From assembly GCA_026395475.1 (NCBI GenBank), contig JAPLYQ010000135.1:1-6908 (forward strand): 6,908 nucleotides of DNA, written 5' to 3'. The number at the start of each line of letters is the position of its first letter. Within the stretch, counting starts at the first letter, position 1. This document shows positions 1-4,097 of this stretch, one piece after another. Below the pieces are notes generated by a model, which saw only the letters and a program-made list of their open reading frames with translations, was not told the origin of the DNA and made no database searches. The position numbers were made by a program, and so were the translations under genes. This DNA comes from Candidatus Roizmanbacteria bacterium. GTDB lineage: Bacteria > Patescibacteriota > Microgenomatia > UBA1406 > GWC2-37-13.

Positions 1-74
1 CCGATATCTATTAAACAGACCCCTAATTCTTTTTCATCTACATTCTCACCAAAATATCAAGTAGTCTGACAAGT
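1..74 (+). other. Upstream coding part of the solute-binding protein, with apparent frameshift
   Basis: From base 1 the frame starting at 1 is open to the TGA at 67-69 and reads ISIKQTPNSFSSTF. The frame of the downstream protein is blocked by TAA at 24-26 but open from 27, reading ILTKISSSLTSVNDKG. Both halves resemble the mature N-terminal part of SBP_bac_5 proteins, and the reading frame must change between 27 and 66. Adding one T to the T5 run at 30-34 would give a continuous TPNSFFIYILTKISSSLT. The change could be a real mutation (pseudogene), a sequencing or assembly indel, or slippage. These cannot be told apart from one sequence. Confidence 0.5.
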
Positions 75-1190
75 GTGAATGACAAAGGTATTGTATTACC
101 TCTTCTTGCTACAACGTGGGAACATTCAAACGACGAAAAAACATATACTTTTACTATTAGAAGAAACGTCCTTTTGAATAATGGAAAAGTATTTAATGCT
201 CATAATGTTTCATTTTCGTTTAGAGATGTAGAAATGAAAGTGGTTGATGATTACACTATTCGATTTATACTCCAGAAGCCTCTCGCTATCTTCCCACTCT
301 ATCTGACAAAACCTGTCATCGTTTATCCATATGTTGGTGTTGCAGGACTGTATTCAGTCGAAAAAGTAAAGATAAAGAACAATCTCATTCAAGAAGTAGT
401 CTTAAGTCCAAATCGAAAAGATGTGGAACCTATAACCTATACTTTTTTTCCAACAGAAGGAGAGATGATTACGGCATATAAACGAGCAAAAATAAACGAG
501 ATGTCAATAACCAATAGAACGCTTGCCAATGCATTTAAATCATGGAGCAACTCTACTGTAACAAAAAATGTAAATTATGATAAATTATTAACACTCTTTT
601 ATAACACCAACAATCCGATTATAAAAGAAAAAGACTTTAGAAATGCAGTCGAATCCTCTATTATTTATGAAAATTTCCAGGATGTAGGAGAGCTTGTTTC
701 GTCCCCAATCCCTCCCATTTCCTGGGCATATAATTCAAGTTTAAAAAAGAGAGAAACAGACGTGGAGTTTGCGAAAAAAACATTTAAACGTATGGTCACT
801 GCAACCGATTCTGCTAAGTTTACATTTCTAACCTATTATGAGTATTTGGATATGGCAGATACCATATCTAGCAATCTTCGTGATGCAGGTCTTCCCATTG
901 ATGTAACATTCGCTTCCTATTCCACTCAACCTGAGTTTGACTTTATGCTTGCATATCTTAACATTCCACAAGACCCAGATCAATATTATTACTGGCATTC
1001 GACCCAAAGCTTAGCAAAGCTTATTGGCTACAAAAATTTGAAAGTTGACAAACTTTTAGAAACTGGAAGATCAACCTACAAGATTGCAGATAGAAAAGTA
1101 AGCTATGTGGATATGCAAAAAACCTTAAGCGATGATCCACCTGCTTTATTCCTCTTTTATCCATATAGCTATACAGTAAAGAGAAAGTAA
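75..1190 (+). CDS. ABC transporter solute-binding protein, SBP_bac_5 family (5'-incomplete)
   Basis: The product resembles extracytoplasmic peptide/nickel-type solute-binding proteins, lipoproteins or secreted proteins that deliver ligand to an ABC permease. Visible family signs, numbered from the GTG at 75: the early segment LLATTWEHSNDEKTYTFTIR (10-29) with NNGKVFNAHNVSFSF after it, VDDYTIRFILQKPL (57-70), a hinge-like stretch with ISWAYN (215-220), and near the C-terminus the typical DPDQYYYWHST (300-310). It ends with a helix-rich DKLLETGR...VDMQK tail and a TAA. The segment between NVSFSF and VDDYTIRF is shorter than in most family members, which suggests a compact lineage-specific subfamily. 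No signal peptide is present because the N-terminus lies before the window or in another frame. GTG 75 has no Shine-Dalgarno and is probably not the true start: the frame is open back to position 27, and sensible coding continues in a different frame before that. Ligand unknown; no permease or ATPase gene is visible. Confidence 0.8.
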   Translation: MNDKGIVLPLLATTWEHSNDEKTYTFTIRRNVLLNNGKVFNAHNVSFSFRDVEMKVVDDYTIRFILQKPLAIFPLYLTKPVIVYPYVGVAGLYSVEKVKIKNNLIQEVVLSPNRKDVEPITYTFFPTEGEMITAYKRAKINEMSITNRTLANAFKSWSNSTVTKNVNYDKLLTLFYNTNNPIIKEKDFRNAVESSIIYENFQDVGELVSSPIPPISWAYNSSLKKRETDVEFAKKTFKRMVTATDSAKFTFLTYYEYLDMADTISSNLRDAGLPIDVTFASYSTQPEFDFMLAYLNIPQDPDQYYYWHSTQSLAKLIGYKNLKVDKLLETGRSTYKIADRKVSYVDMQKTLSDDPPALFLFYPYSYTVKRK

Positions 1191-1198
1191 GTTATAAT
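1170..1198 (+). promoter_or_regulatory. Possible promoter before the Leu tRNA region
   Basis: A perfect TATAAT at 1193-1198 lies 17 bp after TATACA (1170-1175, four of six bases of TTGACA). It overlaps the 3' end of the solute-binding protein gene and points toward the tRNA-Leu region. A transcript from here would first meet the palindrome and T tract at 1236-1322, which may stop it, so its target is uncertain. In this AT-rich DNA a chance match is possible. Confidence 0.3.
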
Positions 1199-1235
1199 AA
1201 CTATCAGAAATCTGAGTTAAACTGAAAAGTGTCAT

Positions 1236-1322
1236 GTCATTCTGAACGAAGTGAAGAATCTATCGAAACGAATGTAGATTCTTCGTATATGATTCTTGTC
1301 ACTCAGAATGACGCATTTTTTT
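1236..1322 (+). terminator. Long palindrome plus T7, probable intrinsic terminator / intergenic repeat
   Basis: A perfect 10-bp stem, GTCATTCTGA (1236-1245) with TCAGAATGAC (1303-1312), encloses a second perfect 10-bp stem, GAAGAATCTA (1253-1262) with TAGATTCTTC (1275-1284). A second GATTCTT at 1291-1297 allows an alternative fold. Seven Ts follow at 1316-1322. The position 46 nt after the solute-binding protein stop fits a rho-independent terminator. The wording GTCATTCTGA-ACGAA-GTGAAGAATCT resembles a palindromic intergenic repeat that I recall from many bacterial genomes; its presence elsewhere in this genome cannot be checked here. Confidence 0.6.
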
Positions 1323-1339
1323 GATTTAATAATTTCATT

Positions 1340-1356
1340 GCCGGGATGGCGGAATG
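1340..1356 (+). pseudogene. tRNA-Leu 5' fragment
   Basis: This stretch matches the first 17 bases of the tRNA-Leu(UAA) gene at 1453 with one difference (G for A at the thirteenth base), including the whole 5' acceptor strand GCCGGGA. No matching TCCCGGC acceptor strand, D-stem partner or T-arm follows; the sequence runs straight into a hairpin element. It is therefore a truncated copy, not a tRNA gene. Confidence 0.65.
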
Positions 1357-1440
1357 CTCAACTCGCAGTTTGCGAGAGCATCGAGCAAGTACTGCGAGTT
1401 AGTCCCCGAAGGGGAGCATAACAACTCGTAGAAGGCAATT
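1356..1440 (+). repeat. Double-hairpin element, copy A
   Basis: The first hairpin has a 10-bp perfect stem, AACTCGCAGT (1360-1369) with ACTGCGAGTT (1391-1400), and a 21-nt loop. A second hairpin, TCCCC-GAA-GGGGA (1403-1415), follows. Blocks 1356-1372 and 1390-1406 are each identical, as reverse complements, to 1765-1781 and 1729-1745 in copy B, whereas the loops between them are unrelated. After the second hairpin, both copies continue with loosely similar sequence. The right edge is uncertain. No protein or known RNA family is recognised. Confidence 0.7.
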
Positions 1441-1452
1441 AGTTTGAGATCT

Positions 1453-1538
1453 GCCGGGATGGCGAAATGGCATACGCTCAGGACTTAAAATCCTGCGACC
1501 GCAAGGTCATGAGGGTCCGACTCCCTCTCCCGGCACCA
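1453..1538 (+). tRNA. tRNA-Leu(UAA)
   Basis: It reads leucine UUA codons (and UUG by wobble). A perfect 7-bp acceptor stem pairs GCCGGGA (1453-1459) with TCCCGGC (1528-1534), followed by A73 and an encoded CCA (1536-1538). The anticodon stem CAGGA/TCCTG holds loop CTTAAAA with anticodon TAA at 1486-1488. The long class II variable arm GACC-GCAA-GGTC confirms a Leu-type tRNA. The T loop is TCCGACT, with C at the position of the normally invariant U55. No intron interrupts the anticodon loop. No clear promoter lies just before it. T5 at 1541-1545 follows without its own hairpin. Confidence 0.95.
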
Positions 1539-1546
1539 TATTTTTC

Positions 1547-1555
1547 TGATATAAT
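1547..1555 (+). promoter_or_regulatory. Extended -10 promoter for tRNA-Leu(GAG)
   Basis: TGATATAAT is a perfect extended -10 element (TGnTATAAT). Its TATAAT at 1550-1555 ends 16 bp before the tRNA, so transcription would start about 10 nt upstream of the mature 5' end. The -35 position lies inside the preceding tRNA and matches poorly, as is usual for extended -10 promoters. Confidence 0.6.
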
Positions 1556-1571
1556 AATTAGCTTGGTAAGA

Positions 1572-1654
1572 GTCGGGGTGGCGAAATTGGCAGACGCGCT
1601 ATCTTGAGGAGGTAGTGCCCAAAAGGCTTGGAGGTTCAAGTCCTCTCCCCGACA
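1572..1654 (+). tRNA. tRNA-Leu(GAG)
   Basis: It reads leucine CUU/CUC codons. The acceptor stem GTCGGGG (1572-1578) / CCCCGAC (1647-1653) pairs perfectly, with discriminator A1654. The anticodon stem CTATC/GGTAG has loop TTGAGGA and anticodon GAG at 1606-1608. The variable arm GTGCCC-AAAA-GGCTT is class II length. The T loop TTCAAGT is standard. The CCA is not encoded here (ACAT follows), but a second copy of the last 19 bases at 1781 does continue into CCA. Confidence 0.95.
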
Positions 1655-1655
1655 C
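1637..1655 (+). repeat. tRNA-Leu 3'-end direct repeat, left copy
   Basis: The 19 bases CAAGTCCTCTCCCCGACAC cover the T loop to the discriminator of the intact tRNA-Leu(GAG). They recur with one change at 1781-1799, 144 bp downstream. The pair resembles the duplicated tRNA 3' ends left by site-specific integration. Confidence 0.75.
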
Positions 1656-1683
1656 ATGTTTTGAGGTTGGGACAAGATAATTG

Positions 1684-1737
1684 TTAGTTGGAGGTTCCCC
1701 GTTCGTCCTCACAATATGAGGACTGCACGGGACTAAC
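1684..1737 (+). repeat. Nested palindrome inside the tRNA-Leu insertion
   Basis: Three co-axial stems can form: GTTAGT (1684-1689) / ACTAAC (1732-1737), CCCGT (1698-1702) / ACGGG (1727-1731) and GTCCTCA (1705-1711) / TGAGGAC (1717-1723) closing a 5-nt loop. The outer stem competes with the stem of the hairpin at 1735-1777. No T tract follows, so it is not an obvious terminator. It corresponds to the short second hairpin of copy A with an extra inner hairpin. Confidence 0.55.
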
Positions 1738-1781
1738 TCGCAGTAATTGTTCACTTTCAGTTCACAAACTGCGAGTTGAGC
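1684..1781 (-). repeat. Double-hairpin element, copy B (inverted relative to copy A)
   Basis: Read on the minus strand, it begins with the same 17 bases as copy A (GCTCAACTCGCAGTTTG). It then has a different 19-nt loop, the same second 17-nt block (TACTGCGAGTTAGTCCC), about 23 nt of extra hairpin, and then CGAACGGGGA where copy A has CGAAGGGGA. The 10-bp stem at 1735-1744/1768-1777 is perfect. It lies directly against the displaced tRNA 3' end at 1781. Confidence 0.65.
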
Positions 1782-1801
1782 AAGTCTTCTCCCCGACACC
1801 A
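1781..1801 (+). pseudogene. Displaced tRNA-Leu 3' end with CCA
   Basis: CAAGTCTTCTCCCCGACAC matches the 3' end of tRNA-Leu(GAG) at 18 of 19 bases and then continues into an encoded CCA (1799-1801). No tRNA body precedes it. It is probably the original 3' end of the gene, pushed away by an insertion, or a leftover of a tandem tRNA. Confidence 0.65.
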
Positions 1802-1808
1802 AAACGAA

Positions 1809-1836
1809 TTGACAACGAACAGCTAACATATACCAT
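1809..1836 (+). promoter_or_regulatory. Probable promoter for tRNA-Thr
   Basis: A perfect -35 TTGACA at 1809-1814 is followed after 16 bp by TACCAT (1831-1836, four of six -10 bases). Transcription would start near 1843, giving a leader of about 40 nt before tRNA-Thr. The weak -10 makes this tentative. Confidence 0.4.
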
Positions 1837-1863
1837 TTATCGCATTGTTACGTGCTAGCTGTT
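1818..1863 (+). repeat. Inverted repeat before tRNA-Thr
   Basis: AACAGCTA (1818-1825) and TAGCTGTT (1856-1863) form a perfect 8-bp stem around a 30-nt AT-rich loop. It overlaps the proposed tRNA-Thr promoter and leader, and could be a processing or regulatory structure or chance. No T tract follows. Confidence 0.35.
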
Positions 1864-1881
1864 TGCTGTTATCAGTTTACC

Positions 1882-1956
1882 GCCTGGATAGCTCAGCGGT
1901 AGAGCAGCTGTTTTGTAAACAGCAGGTCCGCAGTCCAAATCTGCGTCCAGGCTCCA
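1882..1956 (+). tRNA. tRNA-Thr(UGU)
   Basis: It reads threonine ACA codons. The acceptor stem GCCTGGA / TCCAGGC (1946-1952) is perfect, with discriminator T1953 and encoded CCA 1954-1956. The D-arm is GCTC-AGCGGTA-GAGC. The anticodon stem GCTGT/ACAGC carries loop TTTGTAA with anticodon TGT at 1914-1916. The T stem CGCAG/CTGCG encloses TCCAAAT, again with C where U55 is expected. Confidence 0.95.
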
Positions 1957-1997
1957 TAAAAAGGATTCTTAACTCACTCAAAAGGCATCTCCTCATG

Positions 1998-2003
1998 TAT
2001 AAT
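1998..2003 (+). promoter_or_regulatory. -10 element for tRNA-Arg
   Basis: A perfect TATAAT preceded by TG lies 10 bp before the tRNA. A recognisable -35 is lacking at the usual spacing; TTAACT at 1969-1974 is 23 bp away. The position relative to the tRNA fits a start near 2010. Confidence 0.5.
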
Positions 2004-2013
2004 AGAGCTTAAT

Positions 2014-2087
2014 GACCTGGTAGCTCAATTGGATAGAGCAACTCCCTTCTAAGGAGTAGGTTGTGAGTTCAAGTCTCACCCTGGTCA
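2014..2087 (+). tRNA. tRNA-Arg(UCU)
   Basis: It reads arginine AGA/AGG codons. The D-arm is GCTC-AATTGGATA-GAGC. The anticodon stem ACTCC/GGAGT holds loop CTTCTAA with anticodon TCT at 2048-2050. The T stem GTGAG/CTCAC has the standard loop TTCAAGT. The acceptor stem GACCTGG (2014-2020) / CCTGGTC (2080-2086) has one T-T mismatch at the fifth pair (2018:2082). Discriminator A2087 is followed by CAC, so CCA is not encoded. Confidence 0.92.
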
Positions 2088-2104
2088 CACTTCGCTTCAC
2101 ACAT

Positions 2105-2524
2105 ATGAATAGAATAATCCCTGTTGTCATTGCTATTATCCATAAAGAAAATAAGTTCCTCCTTACAGAACGTAAAGGAAAAGACGCAGATGACGCTCCG
2201 TTTGGAAGAATTTGGCATTTTCCAGGTGGCGGAGTAGAGTTTGGAGAAGAGCTTCATGGAGCTCTTTTACGTGAGATAAAAGAAGAGTTGAATCTTACAG
2301 TTGTAATTGAACATCAACTACCTCGTATATTTTCAGCAGTACGTTCACATTGGCATGGTCTTCTTATTCCCCATTTATGCTCCATTCAAGGCGAGGAACA
2401 TATTGTCTTAGATTCGGAATCATTTCAATACGGCTGGTTTACGTATAAAGAAATAAAAAAGATGTACACACTTCCCTTTGTTGCGGAGATGTTGGATGAC
2501 GCGCAAAGCTTACTTAAAAAGTGA
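2105..2524 (+). CDS. Nudix (MutT-like) hydrolase
   Basis: A 139-residue Nudix-fold pyrophosphohydrolase. Such enzymes cleave X from nucleoside diphosphate-X substrates using divalent metal bound by the Nudix helix. The box is complete at residues 42-64: G42, E48, then REIKEELNL with R56, E57, E60 and E61; only the usual Gly near the end is Asn (N63). WHFPGGG just before it and the FTYKEI stretch at 112-117 are typical. Substrate (oxidised dNTP, NDP-sugar or other) cannot be assigned. The start is ATG 2105: the longer reading from 2063 would begin inside the tRNA-Arg T-arm. No Shine-Dalgarno lies in the 17 nt between the tRNA and the ATG. The gene may be read from the tRNA-Arg promoter and released by tRNA 3' processing. 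Its end overlaps convergent ruvB by 15 nt. Confidence 0.9.
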   Translation: MNRIIPVVIAIIHKENKFLLTERKGKDADDAPFGRIWHFPGGGVEFGEELHGALLREIKEELNLTVVIEHQLPRIFSAVRSHWHGLLIPHLCSIQGEEHIVLDSESFQYGWFTYKEIKKMYTLPFVAEMLDDAQSLLKK

Positions 2525-3487
2525 AAGTCCAATATGTTTGAGTGCCTTTGTAGTAAGAACTCTCCCTCTGGTTGTTTTTGTTAAAAAACCAATTTGTAGA
2601 AGGTATGGTTCAATAAATTCTTCAACTGTACGAACATCTTCAGATAAGCTAGATGCGAGAGTCTCAACTCCTGTTGGTTTATTTTGAAATTTTTCACCTA
2701 AGCATTCCATATACGCTCTATCAATTTCTGTAAGTCCCAGTGAATCTATTCCAAGTAAAGTAAAAACTGAATCTAAAAGTTCAGATTTAACTACTGTGTG
2801 ATTTCGAACCTGCGCAAAGTCGCGAATTCGTTTTAATATTCTATTTGCAATACGAGGAGTTCTGCGAGATCTATTTGCTACTTCTTTTGCGAGGTCGCTC
2901 GTAAGTTCTATACCTAATACTTTTGCTGCACGTCGAATAATAACATTCATATCTTCGAGGGTATAAAAGTCCAGTCGCATTAGGAGTCCAAATCGATCAC
3001 GAAGAGGAGCCGAAAGTAGAGCAAGCTTGGTTGTTGCGCCTACTATGGTGATTTTTGGGACAGGTAGTCGTACAGTACGAGCGGATGGTCCCTTTCCAAT
3101 AATAATGTCAAGTGAGTAGTCTTCAATTACCGGATACAACATTTCTTCTACATGCTTTGGAAGTCTGTGTATTTCATCAATAAATAAAATGTCGTTGTCT
3201 TTGAGATTGGTAAGGATTGCAGCTAAGTCTCCACCTTTTTGAATGGCGGCACCAGATGTTATTTTTATATCCCCATGGAGCTCATAGGCAATGATATGGG
3301 CAAGTGTAGTTTTTCCGATTCCAGGTGGTCCATACAGAAGAATATGTTCTGTGGCATATCCTCGTTTATTAACTGCATCAAGGAATATTCTGAGGGTATC
3401 GGACGCATTTTTTTGTCCAATATACTCTGAGAGGGTTTGTGGTCTCAGATTTCCCAAATCAACAGGAGTTACAATATTTTTTTTCAT
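2510..3487 (-). CDS. ruvB: Holliday junction branch-migration ATPase RuvB
   Basis: A 325-residue AAA+ motor that forms hexamers with RuvA on Holliday junctions and pulls DNA through during recombinational repair; cytoplasmic. Motifs in order: LRPQTLSEYIGQ N-terminal box (14-25), Walker A GPPGIGKTT (53-61), Walker B FIDEIH (102-107), sensor 1 GATTK (150-154, Lys where Arg is common), arginine-finger segment SAPLRDRFG (159-167), sensor 2 RTPRIANR (209-216), and a C-terminal winged helix with EPYLLQIGFL and TRGR (293-309). Length is usual for the family, with a short N-terminus. The ATG lies 1 nt after the ruvA stop and has no Shine-Dalgarno, so translational coupling is likely. The last codons overlap the convergent Nudix gene. 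ruvC is not in the window. Confidence 0.97.
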   Translation of the reverse strand: MKKNIVTPVDLGNLRPQTLSEYIGQKNASDTLRIFLDAVNKRGYATEHILLYGPPGIGKTTLAHIIAYELHGDIKITSGAAIQKGGDLAAILTNLKDNDILFIDEIHRLPKHVEEMLYPVIEDYSLDIIIGKGPSARTVRLPVPKITIVGATTKLALLSAPLRDRFGLLMRLDFYTLEDMNVIIRRAAKVLGIELTSDLAKEVANRSRRTPRIANRILKRIRDFAQVRNHTVVKSELLDSVFTLLGIDSLGLTEIDRAYMECLGEKFQNKPTGVETLASSLSEDVRTVEEFIEPYLLQIGFLTKTTRGRVLTTKALKHIGLSLFK

Positions 3488-3488
3488 G

Positions 3489-4061
3489 TTATTTATGAAC
3501 TGTCATTCGTAATGCTTCTTGAATTTTCTTTTCAATACTTAACTCTTTTGGAAGTTTCTCAAACAATTGTTGTGCTTCGCTTTTTTTGTATCCAAGTTCA
3601 ATTAACGCATCAATTACCGTTTTGTCGTCTGATGAAAGTGTTTGTTCGAACTTAAATTCAGTCTTAAACTTTACAGAAAGCTCTAATACAATTTTCATTG
3701 CTGTTTTTTTCCCAATTCCAGGTATTTCAGAAAATAGTTTTACAGAATTTGTTCTTACAGCATCAACCGCCTGTTCAAATGAAACATGCGAAACAATACT
3801 AAATGCAGTCTTTGGCCCTACTCCTGGCACTGACAAAAGTAAATGAAAGAAATTTTTTTCTTCACGATTTGCAAATCCAAATAACACATGCGCATCGTCC
3901 CTTACTTGTAGATGGGTATAAACCATGATTTCATCTCCAACCAATTTATGAGAAAGCGCTGAAGGTGTGATATAAAGTTCATAACTTACTCCAGATGCAG
4001 TATCAATAACAGCAGTTTTTTCATCAAATTCAGAAAGGATTCCAGTAAGCTTCGCAATCAT
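3489..4061 (-). CDS. ruvA: Holliday junction DNA-binding protein RuvA
   Basis: A 190-residue RuvA, the subunit that binds four-way junctions as a tetramer and loads RuvB. Domain I (1-63) is the OB fold, starting MIAKLTG and ending QVRDDAHVLFGF. Domain II has two helix-hairpin-helix motifs, LLSVPGVGPKTAFSIV (75-90) and FSEIPGIGKKTAMKIV (110-125). Domain III (about 145-188), which contacts RuvB, follows a flexible linker and includes VIDALIELGYKKSEA. The start is the canonical one. The ATG is 21 nt after the eno stop with no Shine-Dalgarno; instead a TATACT lies 6 nt upstream, which suggests a leaderless transcript besides read-through from eno. Nothing appears degraded. Confidence 0.96.
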   Translation of the reverse strand: MIAKLTGILSEFDEKTAVIDTASGVSYELYITPSALSHKLVGDEIMVYTHLQVRDDAHVLFGFANREEKNFFHLLLSVPGVGPKTAFSIVSHVSFEQAVDAVRTNSVKLFSEIPGIGKKTAMKIVLELSVKFKTEFKFEQTLSSDDKTVIDALIELGYKKSEAQQLFEKLPKELSIEKKIQEALRMTVHK

Positions 4062-4067
4062 GAGTGC

Positions 4068-4097
4068 AGTATACTATATTTATTATTGTATCTTCAA
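4068..4097 (-). promoter_or_regulatory. Possible ruvAB promoter giving a leaderless mRNA
   Basis: On the minus strand TTGAAG (4092-4097) is followed after 18 bp by TATACT (4068-4073, five of six -10 bases). The ruvA ATG begins 6 nt after the -10, where transcription would be expected to start. The absence of a Shine-Dalgarno for ruvA fits. It overlaps the end of eno and would allow ruvAB expression apart from ppsA-eno. Confidence 0.4.

Noticed and set aside
67..69. TGA read as an amino acid (recoded TGA, as in some candidate phyla)
   Set aside because: Reading through gives a second TGA at once and no protein similarity; the Nudix gene also uses TGA as its natural stop.
1356..1404. Integron attC-like site (GCTCAAC at one end, GTTAGTC at the other, hairpin between)
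   Set aside because: GCTCAAC fits RYYYAAC, but GTTAGTC does not fit GTTRRRY and the two ends are not complementary. The stem lacks the usual extrahelical bases, the site is short, and there is no integron integrase or cassette.
1340..1440. A complete extra tRNA-Leu gene
   Set aside because: There is a 5' acceptor strand but no matching 3' acceptor strand, no D-stem partner and no T-arm. The possible 7-nt loop CAGTTTG lacks U33.
1453..1538. Group I intron in tRNA-Leu(UAA), a frequent site in bacteria
   Set aside because: The anticodon stem and loop are continuous; no intron is present.
1340..1801. CRISPR array
   Set aside because: The repeats are palindromic arms and tRNA pieces, not evenly spaced direct repeats with unique spacers, and no cas genes are present.
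1478..1829. Minus-strand reading frames across the Leu tRNA region
   Set aside because: They are translations of tRNA genes and hairpin repeats in reverse, with no family similarity.
2063..2104. Upstream start for the Nudix protein
   Set aside because: It begins inside the tRNA-Arg T-arm; the Nudix fold begins naturally at MNRIIPVV (2105).
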